A stretch of DNA of 64,000 nt from Tritrichomonas musculus (Eukaryota; Parabasalia; Tritrichomonadida; Tritrichomonadidae). Shown here one piece after another: positions 20,005 to 31,900 of the stretch (the stretch's first letter is position 1; each line of letters starts with the position of its first letter). The translations under genes and the position numbers were made by a program. A model generated the notes under the pieces. It was not told where the DNA came from and made no database searches. It saw only the letters and a list, made by a program, of their open reading frames with translations. The DNA is taken from NCBI GenBank assembly GCA_039105265.1, contig JAPFFF010000029.1, positions 1,178,001 to 1,242,000 of the forward strand, in the 5' to 3' direction.

Positions 20005-20439
20005 TTGAATTCGTCAGAAGATTTATTTAAAGTTAAAAATACAGCTAGCAGCCAAGACGCTTTATCGTGCTCTTTAAGTGCTCTTGCTGATAGGAAATAT
20101 TATAAAGAAGCGCTTGCTATTATAGATTCTTACGAATCAACTTTAACGCCTGAATTGCTTTTAATTAAAGCCAATTCGTATTATGGATTAGGTAGATATG
20201 CTGATGTTCTAAGTATTATATCGATAGCCGAATATATAGATTGGGACACGTATGATATTTATTTTTTAAAAGGGAAAGCTCTATTTGCCCTAAAAGATTA
20301 TGAAGCTGCCAACGAAGCCTTTAAAAAGTCTCATAAAATGCACCCAACCAACGCATCTCACGAAGCCGTCTTAAGATGTCAATTAAAACTTTTTCGCGAA
20401 CAAAATCCAGACGCTAATGTCACGTTTATACATTCATGA
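20005..20439 (+). CDS. Small TPR protein
   Basis: About 144 codons of TPR-type helices: ALADRKYYKEALAIIDSYES, LLLIKANSYYGLGRYADVLS, YDIYFLKGKALFALKDYEAA and NEAFKKSHKMHPTNASHEAV. The second and third repeats carry the usual G-Y/A pattern. No other domain is present. Resemblance is to the TPR part of SGT1 or APC subunits, but it is too short to assign. No ATG precedes the first repeat in frame: the frame is open from about 19981 and the listed start is a TTG, so an upstream exon, a non-AUG start or an error is implied. It is divergent from the USP-like gene with about 140 bp between. Confidence 0.65.
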   Translation: MNSSEDLFKVKNTASSQDALSCSLSALADRKYYKEALAIIDSYESTLTPELLLIKANSYYGLGRYADVLSIISIAEYIDWDTYDIYFLKGKALFALKDYEAANEAFKKSHKMHPTNASHEAVLRCQLKLFREQNPDANVTFIHS

Positions 20440-20873
20440 TATTTTCGCATTTGTTTGCAATATATTTTAAAAGGATATGCATATTTTGATTTAAAGCGCC
20501 TTTAATTTATAATTTCCTAAGTCTCTCCCTTGCATAAGGATATCATAAAAAGATCAAAATAAGCAAATTATTTTTAAATGTTTATTAGAATAATTAACAA
20601 ATTTGATCATTAAAAAATACAATCAGTAAAATTATTATTTTTGTAAACCAAAAATTATTAGTTGATTGTCAATCAATATATTTTATAGAGCCAATTCATA
20701 TAAAACTGGTAATAATAAGTAGTGCTTTGATCTCTTATTTAATTTTTTCCCTTTTTTATACCAGAGCTTTCCTTGTGTAAACTTTTCTGATTGCATATTA
20801 TAGCTAGCACGGTCTAATTTGTTGAGTTTCTTATTTTTGTCTCTGGCTTTATATAAAAAGTATATATATTATT
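20440..20873. other. Intergenic, convergent 3' region
   Basis: AT-rich 3' flanks of the TPR and MOB genes, about 430 bp. No structure supported. Confidence 0.5.
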
Positions 20874-21665
20874 TTATTTGTCTTCTGGTTCAGATGCAGA
20901 AAAATTGGATGGCTCTTCGATTTTTTCTGAATAAGAATCTTCTTCTAAATTTTCGGTAATATCATTAAAAGGAAACACTATCATTTTCATGGGTTCAAAT
21001 TCAAAAGCATCTAGCAAATCATATTTCAAAGAAAAAGATATGAAAAACCTTAATGTTAAAATATAAAATGAATGTAATGCTTCATCTCTTTTGATTTCTT
21101 CCAAATGATCATAATAGCAATGTCCATAAAAACGAAAGAGTCTATTAACAATCTTTTTTTTAATGAGTGTTCCGTTGTCAATTTCCTCTAATGAATTAGG
21201 AATAAGAGAATTCCTGTCATTAAGAATAAGGTATATCCACTTAAAACTTTGACTAATATAGTATCCAGCAGATGTCAAATTAGTATCTTCATCAATTTCA
21301 TCTTGATCTTTACCAATAGGCCAAAGATAAATGCGAGATGGTCCAACAGACATTAGACTACAAGTTTGTTCTGTACAGAATGATGATATTGTATACTCAT
21401 ATAAAAAGAGCGCATCATGGTAAAAATCGATCAAATTAGCTTTTATCCATATCTGTTTAAAAAATAAATCATTAGCGTTAGAATCAATATATTTTCTGAA
21501 ATACTTGGTTTCGGGGACTTGTAGTGCCTGTTGATATTTCATTTTTTTGATTAATTTTCTTTTTCTCTTAAGAATCATTGAATTTAGCGAATCCCTTCCT
21601 AAAGGTATTACGTCCTGTACATATTTTTGAAAAAAATTATTGTAAAAAATCTTTGAAAAGCTCAT
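20874..21665 (-). CDS. MOB family kinase activator
   Basis: 263 residues with the complete Mob1/phocein fold. DLFFKQIWIKANLIDFYHDA is followed by FCTEQTCSLMSVGPSRIYLW, where Cys-x4-Cys supplies two zinc ligands. AGYYISQSFKWIYLIL follows, then NRLFRFYGHCYYDHLEEIKR, where His-x4-His supplies the other two. MOB proteins bind and activate NDR/LATS (AGC) kinases in mitotic exit and morphogenesis. The N-terminal 60 residues are basic and the last 35 acidic (EKIEEPSNFSASEPEDK). Start is the first ATG, at 21665. About 75 bp separate its start from the stop of the minus-strand gene upstream. Confidence 0.93.
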   Translation of the reverse strand: MSFSKIFYNNFFQKYVQDVIPLGRDSLNSMILKRKRKLIKKMKYQQALQVPETKYFRKYIDSNANDLFFKQIWIKANLIDFYHDALFLYEYTISSFCTEQTCSLMSVGPSRIYLWPIGKDQDEIDEDTNLTSAGYYISQSFKWIYLILNDRNSLIPNSLEEIDNGTLIKKKIVNRLFRFYGHCYYDHLEEIKRDEALHSFYILTLRFFISFSLKYDLLDAFEFEPMKMIVFPFNDITENLEEDSYSEKIEEPSNFSASEPEDK

Positions 21666-21740
21666 TTTTAAAAAGTAAAGAAGGAATGTAATAGGTGAAA
21701 ATATTTACCTTTTAAAGGTGAATTATTAAAAAACTTTATT

Positions 21741-22331
21741 TTATTCATAAACTACATCTTTTGTTCTTTTATTGTTACATACACGCTTTCGCTTCCCTTC
21801 TTTCCTTCTTTGAAGTTCCATAAATCTGCTGAATTCAATTGAAAATTGTTTATCTTTCATCATAAACCATCGTTCATCAGGAGGTCTATTCCACTCTTGA
21901 TAAACGCGTTCCATCTCACTCGCAAGATGATCTGTTTTATGCTTTAACTCTTTCCTCATTGTTTCAAATGCATCAAAAGCCATTAAGTCATTTTCATATG
22001 GGGTAAAACAATTATTAATTCTGCCAGTTTTTGGAATTGGATACTGTTCTTTTGATATTACATTTGTACCTCTTAAATCTCTCATTGCGTTCAAAAATTC
22101 GATTGGTTCAACGCCTGCGCCATCCCCTTCCCAGTATGAAAGTTTTCCGCGTAATTCTGATTGGTTAGGTGCATATGTATTAAGTAACGTTGTTGTTGTA
22201 TATGTTTGTGTGTCAGCTTTTGTTTTAGGTTTTCTTCTACGATCGGTATCAGAATTTGGTGGTTTCTGTCCATGGCATTTATACCATTCAAGTCTGTCTT
22301 TTTCAAGTCTTCTTAATTTTAAACCATACAT
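21741..22331 (-). CDS. Unrecognised basic protein, 196 aa
   Basis: Start at ATG 22331 (MYGLKLRRLEKDRLEWYKCH). The protein is highly charged and ends in a Lys/Arg-rich helix (FMELQRRKEGKRKRVCNNKR). The middle holds ELRGKLSYWEGDGAGVEPIE and RTGRINNCF-like loops, then a predicted helix FDAFETMRKELKHKTDHLAS and a Trp-rich piece EWNRPPDERWFMMKD. No signal peptide or membrane segment, and I recognise no family. It is probably a real gene because the frame is long, the composition is non-repetitive and it sits tandem with MOB. Confidence 0.65.
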   Translation of the reverse strand: MYGLKLRRLEKDRLEWYKCHGQKPPNSDTDRRRKPKTKADTQTYTTTTLLNTYAPNQSELRGKLSYWEGDGAGVEPIEFLNAMRDLRGTNVISKEQYPIPKTGRINNCFTPYENDLMAFDAFETMRKELKHKTDHLASEMERVYQEWNRPPDERWFMMKDKQFSIEFSRFMELQRRKEGKRKRVCNNKRTKDVVYE

Positions 22332-22690
22332 AATTTTGTCTTTTGTTTTTTTAATTAACGTATTTTATTTGAGAATCGTAAATTACATAAAGTATTCAAA
22401 TTTTAATATGTATTTGTTATTTTATTCTTGAATATATAGAATAAAATGATTATTAATATATGTCATTATAATAAAAAATATGTTTTATAAGTAATTTAAA
22501 AATTATTAATCAATATCTTTAGGAAAATAGAATCATTTTTTTTTTGTTTTTTAATTATTGGCAATATCATGTAATAAATACAATTATTATTTGAAACTGA
22601 AAAGATTTGTTATAATTTTATATTATCAAAAAAAAACTGGTCAAAAAATAATTCATAATTAGATCTTCTTTCCAAAAGTTTAATTAATCC

Positions 22691-23174
22691 TGTCCATTTT
22701 GGATTTTATCGTAGGATAACCGTTATCCTGGATGGGAAAAAATTCAGCTTGGATTTTTCATTTTTTCAAATAATAAATAAAGTTTTATTAAATGGATTTT
22801 TATTCTCAAAAAGTTCTTAATGTAAACTATAGAATGGATTTTTTGAATACTGTAAACCATTGAATGGATTTTTCTGAGAAAATCCAAAATAAACCATTGA
22901 ATGGATATATAAAAAAACAATTCTATAGTTTACATTTATTTTTTTGGGTTTTTTGTAATTTCTGTCATTTTCTTTATTTTGCATCAAAGAAAATTAAAAA
23001 ACCCAAAGCATAACTAATTTAATTAACAGAAAATGCACAAAAATATGCAAAAATAAAGAATTTATTGGTTTTTTTTAATAATTCTATATGGACAAATAGT
23101 AATTCAAAATAAAACCGTTATCCAAAATTTAAAAAAAAAAATCCACAAAACGGTTAAAATATCCAATTTGGACA
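22691..23174. mobile_element. Candidate foldback/MITE with nested palindromes
   Basis: Ends TGTCCATTTTGGAT (22691-22704) and ATCCAATTTGGACA (23161-23174) are inverted copies with two mismatches, and both continue with TTTTA. Near the ends are further related pieces, ATAACCGTTATCC and AACCGTTATCC. Inside, AATGTAAACTATAGAAT at 22819-22835 is perfectly inverted at 22920-22936, and CCATTGAATGGAT is repeated. No clear target duplication was found. Confidence 0.45.
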
Positions 23175-23337
23175 CCCTTAGTTTAATATTCATTTATGAT
23201 CTCCTTTCATATTTAATTTTAAAAAAAGGTAGAACTTTTTTTCATCAAAAAAGTGTAATTTCAATTGAATGTTGTGTTTTAAGGTCAAAAAAGCGTAATT
23301 TTACCTTAAAAATGATCGTAAATATAAAAAAAAATTC

Positions 23338-23369
<32 letters not shown>

Positions 23370-26300
23370 CTTTCTAATTATATCACTGTATATAAATAAA
23401 AAAGCAGATAATTGATTTCAAAGCTTTATAAATAAGAGTAAAGTATTCGATTGTGAATAAAAAAGATGTTATTGGGTTGATTAGATTTCAAAATATCTGG
23501 TCAAATTTTGACCTTTTATATCTTATTCTTAATGAAACTCTCGAACAATAAAATGATTATACATCTTTTTTTATTTAGTTTGTTTAAAAATAAACGATTA
23601 ATTATATTTGGCCAATGATGATCTCAATTTCAAAAAGATATTTAACAATGCAATGATATACTCGCACTTTTATTCATTTCATTTTAGCATTAAATCAATT
23701 TATCTAAAAAATTCAGCTCTTCAAAATCCAAATTAGAAGATTAAGTCAAAAAAGAATTATTTGAAAAATATTTGATGTGTCATTTTGAACTTTTTAAATG
23801 AAGAACCATTGAAAAAGTTGTATTGTTTGACATTTTCAATTTATTCAAATTTCATTAGATCAAAGGCTTTTGAAAAAATAATGGCAGAGCACATGTGTAT
23901 TATTTTTCAATTTGATAATCAGCATATAGCTATTTTATTTTTCATTGTATATCATTTAAGATGAGTCTATTGAAAAAGTTGTAATAAATGCCGCTATTGT
24001 ATAATAATTGATTGCATCAACATTAATATCAATAAGTGTGAAAATAATTGATTATATTGATGTTTATTATTTATGTTTATTATTTTTGCCTTTTCAGAAT
24101 ATTAATAAATGTATGGAAACTCGAAAAAAACGAAATAGAAATAACTAGTGGTTTTTAAATCATCATATTTTATAATATGTTTTTATATTGAATTTTATAT
24201 TATTATAATAGCCATAAAATATTATATTTAAATTTTATTGTGAGATATATGCAAAATATATAAATTGAATAAATAAAAACTATTAAGTATTCAAAAATAC
24301 GATTCAAGTAATCCATTATGTAACTCAATAAAAATTTATTATACATTGGAAATATGAATGAATATAAATTATTATATATATAATTATTAATTATAATTTA
24401 GGTTTCGAAAAATTAAATAAGATATTGGAAATTTAAACTCTGGTTTTAATTTCAATAAAATGTTATTAATTTTATTGAATGATTACATACAATAATTTGA
24501 GAAAATAAAAATCGATCATTATTTTCATTAATAATGAGAAATTAAAATAGCTCATACAATTATTTATGAATGCTTTATCAAAATATTTTTATACCTTTGA
24601 ATTATGGATGAGTTTTTAATTTTGAATGCATTTGGAGATTTATAATTATATATGTATTTATTTGTAAATAATTTTTGTGTTTCATTTTATATTTATTTAA
24701 TCATATTTATATCATATATTTAATATAAATTCTATCTAAGAAATTGTTTTAATAAGATAAAAATAAATAATCAAAATTTTATACTCACAAAATATTTGAA
24801 GAGCTTTTATGTAAAAATTTATGCAAACATAAATATCCTAAAATAGAAACATATTTAACCTAATTGGCTCGGTAAAATCTCATTATTTTTTATATTATAA
24901 GGCATATGTTGTTTGGAGCTTGTAATATTATTCCAGTCTTTCCAGAAAATTCTAGATTTTTTGTGAGAACCAAAAAACGTGCTTATTCAAAAAAATGAAT
25001 ATTAAAATAAAATAGACGTTTATTTGAGAGGATTTGGTTTTCAAACATTTTTATCTTTTTTTAATGGCTATATCAAGTTTCTTTGCCTCGATAAAAAACC
25101 ATTAATTTTATTATATAATAACATATCCGAAAATTATATTAAACGGTTAAGCCAATCTCTCCAGAAAAATCTCATTTCTTTTAGTCGTAAATTTAATTTA
25201 TAATATCTTCATAATTAGTGAAATAATAAGTGATATAAAATACAAACTAGCATTCAAAAACAATAAAACATATGTTAAGCAAATACAAATGCACATATAT
25301 GATGGTATCATGCAGATATTCCATTTTGATGAGAAAAAATAAATTGGTCTATAAAGTTAAATATATATAATACATCATAAGTATGATATGGATAATCAAT
25401 GTTACCGATCAATATTTACTATATAAAAAGATAAAAATATTTCAAAAAACATTCCATACATTTATATTAATTCTATTAATTTTTTTTTTTAAAAAAAAAA
25501 GATGATAAATGATTATTTAATCATTATTTTCATGATATATTAACAAAAGATTTTAATATGATTCAATAAATTCTTTTTTTCAAATTACAGAAATAATTAA
25601 TCAGTTTTAATGTTTCTTATAATTGGGTATGATATTTAATTTATATACTTTTTCTAATAATTTTACTTTTCTTTTTCAGATATACAACTTAAGAAAATGT
25701 TGGATGATAATGAATTAAAAACGGAAGTTAGCAACGGAAAAAGAAAAATTCAAAATAGTTTAGAAAAATTTGAAAGGAAATGGACTTTTTGAGAATGAGA
25801 AGAAGAATTCATATGATTTACTATCATTTAACAATTTTTTTTCAATGAAATCATAAACAGCATTTATTTGTCTCTGTGTATTATTTGAAAAGAGCGCTTA
25901 AATTACTGTTTGGGCCAATTTAAATTTCGATATCTAGAAATTATTTTTCGCGATTTTTCAATAATAATACGATTATAATAATAATACATAATTGAAAATA
26001 ATGCTTTTTACCATGTTTTTTCGAATGGTTATTTTTTTGAAACTAGATGGTTGCAAAATCGACCAAAATTCTCAAATTAATTATAATCCATACAATCTTT
26101 ACTCTTTAAAATAACTCTAAATTTATTAATATTAATAAATTAATTCATGAAATTAATTTCATGTTAAAAATCATAATCAATAAAAAATTTGAAAAAAAAT
26201 AATAGTGTTCGAAGCAAAAAAATACGTTTTAAATCATTTCACAATCAACAAAAACGCATTAATTATGTTTGATACAATTAAAGAAATGTTAAAAAAAAGG

Positions 26301-26658
26301 TTGGTGCTGTTCTAAGCATTGGACGGCCTTTCTTTGTCTTTTTATTAGATAAAATAATCATATAAAAAATCGGAATAATTTATTCAAAATTGAAAGAGCA
26401 ATTGAATTTGATGTATTAAATTAATTTTGAGTATATCGTTTTTTTTGTAGTTTATAATTTTGGACAAAAAAATATCTATTGCTAAAAATATATATAAATT
26501 ATTAGGATTTACTATATAAAAAAAAATTTGACATGGAGTTCTCAATTGTTATCAACTCCCCTATCAATACTCAATAATAAAAAGGATATTAACTTTTTCA
26601 AAGCCATCATTAAAAAAGATCATATTTGAATAGAGTAATATTAGTAATTATTATTTCA
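23175..26658. other. Gene-free AT-rich tract
   Basis: About 3.5 kb with no supportable gene. It contains the 29-A run at 23338-23366. A short open piece near 25680 (DIQLKKMLDDNELKTEVSNG and about a dozen more residues to a stop) follows a pyrimidine run ending TTTTTCAG, but it matches nothing I recognise. Confidence 0.5.
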
Positions 26659-27246
26659 ATGTTGCGAATTCTAATTAACTTTTTCGGCTCAGCTCATCTT
26701 CGTGAAATTAGATTCAACAGAGATTCGTGTGATAAAGTTACAATAGAAGACTTGAAAAAGTACCTCCCTGACCAAAGATGTGAGCTAATTTTACTAAAAG
26801 TTAATAATACTTACCCAAATATAATAATGCAAGATAAGAGGACAATCGGATTTTATATGAATAACTGTGGTACTCGAAAAAATCCCATCTCTGCTTCAAT
26901 TGACACCGATCAAAACGATGTTGAAGTTGTTCATATACTTTCTTGTTTGAATTCAAATCAGTCTTCCTCGTTAAACGGTCAAAACAAATTGCAAGATCTT
27001 TTAAAATCGAAAAATATTCAATTGTTTATTGAACAATTCAAAATCAGATCAGATAAAAATCTTATGAGAGAATCTATGCGACTTAAAGACATCCGAATGA
27101 TGAAGCTTTCACAAAAAGAAGAGGAAAATTATTTACAGTATCTTCAAGTTGAAAGGCCATCAAAAAAATATCCAACAATATTGAGCAATATTATTTTTAA
27201 CTCGCCGCGGGAAGACCCACTTCCATATTATTTCTATGTTTATTAA
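26659..27246 (+). CDS. Unrecognised 195-aa protein
   Basis: Start taken at ATG 26659 (MLRILINFFGSAHLREIRFN); the open frame extends 33 nt further back only to a TTG. Residues 1-75 have an alternating beta/helix pattern (VTIEDLKKYLPDQRCELILL, TIGFYMNNCGT) that could be a divergent ubiquitin-like fold. This is a guess from spacing only. The C-terminal half contains a helix LMRESMRLKDIRMMKLSQKE and ends DPLPYYFYVY. No membrane segment. It is isolated by large gene-free flanks. Confidence 0.6.
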   Translation: MLRILINFFGSAHLREIRFNRDSCDKVTIEDLKKYLPDQRCELILLKVNNTYPNIIMQDKRTIGFYMNNCGTRKNPISASIDTDQNDVEVVHILSCLNSNQSSSLNGQNKLQDLLKSKNIQLFIEQFKIRSDKNLMRESMRLKDIRMMKLSQKEEENYLQYLQVERPSKKYPTILSNIIFNSPREDPLPYYFYVY

Positions 27247-28935
27247 TATTATTGCATATTTTATATATATATATGTAAGATGTTTTGATTGTTTTTTTGA
27301 TGAATTAATTTACATATTATAAACATTTCGTTTATCAAATAGTTATTTCTCAATCTATGTATTTTTGGGTGTTTTTTATATGATAAAGATTATTTTCGTT
27401 TCCAATCGAGTCCAGCCACGTGAAGTGTCAAATTCACTTTTTCTGTATACCGTTTATAAATTTTTGAATCTGTTAAAATTTTATTATATGAAAATGAATA
27501 TTTAAATTATCTTTAAATACATGATTTTAATTTTTCCATTTCCAAAATATTTCATATTTTATATCATTATTAATATATATTAACATTTAAATTTATTATT
27601 TTTTGTTTATCATTATTAAGATACATTAACAATAAATTTTGTTTTAGTTTTTGATAAAAATAACTTCATATAAACGGGGAATCAAAAGTAGGACCACTTT
27701 CAACCTTATATTGGCCTTTTGAACGGTTATTTTTTCGCCTTCTCAATTTAGAACATTTCTCCATTCAATTGGTTGTATGAGTTTTGATTCTTCTCAATTT
27801 TGCATTTTTCAATGCAAAAATAAAAAAATTGAATAAAAAGATTTTTTTATTGAATGGATAATAAAAAGGATGAAAAGAATTGTCTTCCATCATATAATCC
27901 AAGTAAGAATTTGCTAAAAAGTGCTCCAAAATATCAGAGGAATTAAAATTTCTATTTGTGTTTTTCAGATTAATTTAAATTTGTGGTAGATCGTAAAATT
28001 CTTTTTATCCGAGATTTTCCTCTCAATTTTTTGAATATTTTTTAATTGTTTTCATAATGGCTGTTTATAAAGGAATATATTTTTATTGATTCTATGTAAG
28101 CCCACGGTATGTTATTTCACTATTCTTTTTGGAAAACAGCATCAATTGGTTAGAAACAAGCTGATATAGGGGACTGAAAGATTGGCAGCTATCCCACATT
28201 TGATATTCTTTTCCATTTAATATTTATATAGTGAACGTTTTTTAAATTCAAATTAGCCATCAAAGCATGCTTTATGCAACGATTCTGCTCCTTTATAATG
28301 AAAATTAAAAAGAATTGAAGCTATTGTAACACATATATTTCAACATTAGTAATAAGTCACAGAATTTTTATTGCCCAGCTGTTTGATTTTGCATCATTCC
28401 CAAAAAAAGCTAAAAAGGCTTTGAAAAAACTATACTTTATTATAATTTTCAGAAAATATTGATAATTTTATGGAATAAATGAACAATTTGGAAACAGAAA
28501 TCGTGATATTTAAAGGGAATTTCACAAATATTTATTTTATCCTAATTTTGGACAAATGCGTTTTTCGAGATGTATCTTTTGAGTATTTTGAAAGTTTACA
28601 ATAAAAATCAATCTACAAATTAAAGTATAAATATATTAATCATAGTAAATTAAATATGCATATCTTTGAAGATATGATATCACGCAAAATTTATTGTTAA
28701 TTTATCAAAAACTAAAACTGAATTCAGTTTATTTTTCCAACTTTTTGAGAAAACTAGATTATTTTTTTGAATAGTTACATAAATTGAATTTATAGAAAAT
28801 CTTAACGAATTGAATTTTTTGAAATAATGGAACTGTTTTTTTTTATAAAAATTATGTATTTACATATAGATATATTCATATGAAAAAACATTTTACTAAT
28901 AAATAACAAACAAATTAAAAAACTTATGGACTTCA
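27247..28935. other. Gene-free AT-rich tract
   Basis: About 1.7 kb between convergent genes. No ORF, RNA gene or clear repeat could be supported. Confidence 0.5.
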
Positions 28936-31900
28936 TCAACCAGAAACATTCCATAAATTCACAAAACCTAAATTATCACAAGAAATTATGCTACTGCTAT
29001 TTGAATTTGCATCATAATATGATGTTGCACATGTTATCTTACCAGTATGTTTGTGAACTGATGACATCTTATGTTGTGTTTTTAGTGGAATACGAACAGA
29101 AAGATTTCTCTGTGCATTAGAAGAATCCAAATTACTCTCACTTATAGATAATGGAGAAATAAACGAATCATAAATTCTTCTTGATTGATAAAGATCATAT
29201 TTATTACTAGCTTCATAAAGCTGGGTGTTTAAAGTAATAAAAGATGCGCTTATATCATCAATTGCAATAGCTCCGCCAGCAAAAGGTATGGCAGTTCTAA
29301 TTTTGTGACTCTTATCAAATTCATTTTCGCTACAATTGTAAGTGAGGATAGGTTTATTCAATGGTTCACGATACACTTCAGCAACTTGTTCGTCATCATC
29401 ATTTAAAACCATAAATGATGATGATGAAAATAAAGAAGATTTTTTTGATTGAGGAAATTGACTTGATAATTGGTCAGATTTTGAATTCATAGGTATTATT
29501 TTCGTTAATGAGCTTCTCTGGAGTACATTAAATAAAAATGGTTGGAACATTCTTACATCAATCATTGACACGAGGCCAGCGGAAAATCCGACACCGACCA
29601 TCACGTCATTCCATGAGCATAAATCAGCAATTCCTCCGATTTCCGGGTCAAACGATAAAGACAATGAAACATCAGTTGTTCTTGTATCAATTAAACGAAC
29701 GGTACCTATCTTATTTGCAAAAACAATGCAACTCTCAGATATTGGTTTAATTGATATAATCGAGTCATCAGCATCGTCAGACATAGAAAACGAGGAAGCA
29801 GGTTGATTCAAATTTATCGAGTTAAAAGCCACTGAACTCATTGTCGAAGCCATATAAAAAGAAGAAAATTGAGATCCATTTGATTTCAAAGTTACACGTT
29901 TATTGCCGTCAAATAGCCTTGTTCTTTGACTTGTTGAAAGGTCATTTTGATCAATTGCGCCATTATCATATCCGATGATGAAAGATCCGCTATTTTGAGA
30001 TGATGATATTTGGGGCATCATTGTAGCAGCCGTTACCTTTTCCCTCAACACTTTGCTCCTTATTTGAGTGAATTGTTGTACATTATTTACGAATCGTTCA
30101 TTATGAAATAAAAAGTTAAAATTAATGTCAACAGTTTTTGGATTTTCTTCTTTAAATCTCTCATAAATTGGAGGTAGTGAAATCCACCTCACTCTGTTTG
30201 ATTTTTCAATAACAATGCATATATTAGATGTGCAAAGGACATGTGAGATTGGAATTGTTTCAGCATGAAAGCTTGCAATGAATCTTGGTGAGAAAAGTTG
30301 CTTTTTATTTTTCACTTTTTGAGAGTTAAATTGGTCGGTTGGTATTAAAGGAAATTTCATAATATTATCTCTTCCGTTAACCGATGTATCTAAATTTCTA
30401 GATGACCAAAACTCGCCATTATTAGAGAAGTTTATTCTTCTTGAGAGACTTGAATAACTTTGTGAGTTAGAAATCCTCGATATCTTTTTAGAATCATCCA
30501 AATAAGTCTTAAAGAAAATGAAATCTTTCAATTGATAAGATAACGTCTTCATGAACCGATAAGCGCAATGTTCGACTGAAGGATCAACCGACTTGTTCAT
30601 GTATTCAGATGCAATATTGTAAAATTGGTATCCAAGCGAGTACGAGAACAGTTCTTGTGGATCAAGTTGGACATCAGAAAGAGAGTAGATTCTTTTGGTC
30701 GACTCGATGCAAAGTCCGGTGAGAAAAGTGAAAATGCTGACAACTAATTCGCACTCTTCTTGCGTTTTTTCGGTGAGTTCAAATGAGGAGCTGCTGTCTC
30801 GTACGAAGACAATCTCACGTGACAGAATGTGAACAAGAATGGGAATCAGTGACTCGTTGAATATTTGGTGATACTTCTTACGTGACTCGCGGTCGTGCTT
30901 CGAGCACTTGTAGAACTCGAGGATGATCTTCAGCGCCTCCTTCTTGTAGAAAATGTCGGTGCTGTTGTACATTGAAAGAATGTAAAAAAAAAATGAGTTG
31001 AGAACGCCGTAGCCACTCTCAAGTGAAAGGCGGTCGTAGTCAGCGATGCTGGAGTCAGTCGGAGGTTCGTGGCCTTCTTCGTCCCTGGCTTTCGGATCAT
31101 CTTCGTCATCGTCGGAGTAGAGGTAGGCATTCTGGTTCTCAAAAGAGTCAAACACATCATCGATATCGACCTTTTTCTTATGCTTGTGAGTTTTGTCTTT
31201 ATCTTTATGATCTTTCTTTCCTTTGTCTTTCTTTTCTTCTTTTTCTTTGTCTTTCTTTTCTTCTTTTTCTTTGTCTTTCTTTTCTTCTTTTTCTTTGTCT
31301 TTCTTTTCTTCTTTTTCTTTGTCTTTATGATCTTTCTTTTCTTCTTTATTTTCATGTTCTTTGTATTTGTGTTCTTCTTTGTCTTTATGTTCTTTGTCTT
31401 TGTGTTCTTTGTCTTTGTGTTCTTTGTCTTTATGTTCTTTGTCTTTATGTTCTTTGTCTTTATGATCTTTCTTTTCTTCTTTTTCTTTATCTTTATGATC
31501 TTTCTTTTCTTTATCTTTCTTTTCTTCTTTATTTTCATGTTCTTTGTATTTGTGTTCTTCTTTGTCTTTATGTTCTTTGTCTTTGTGATCTTTCTTTTCT
31601 TCTTTATCTTTGTGGTCTTTGTCTTTATGTTCTTTGTCTTTGTGATCTTTCTTTTCTTCTTTTTCTTTGTCTTTCTTTTCTTCTTTTTCTTTGTCTTTAT
31701 GATCTTTCTTTTCTTCTTTATTTTCATGTTCTTTGTATTTGTGTTCTTCTTTGTCTTTATGTTCTTTGTCTTTGTGTTCTTTGTCTTTGTGTTCTTTGTC
31801 TTTGTGTTCTTTGTCTTTATGTTCTTTGTCTTTATGTTCTTTGTCTTTGTGATCTTTCTTTTCTTCTTTATCTTTGTGTTCTTTGTCTTTATGTTCTTTG

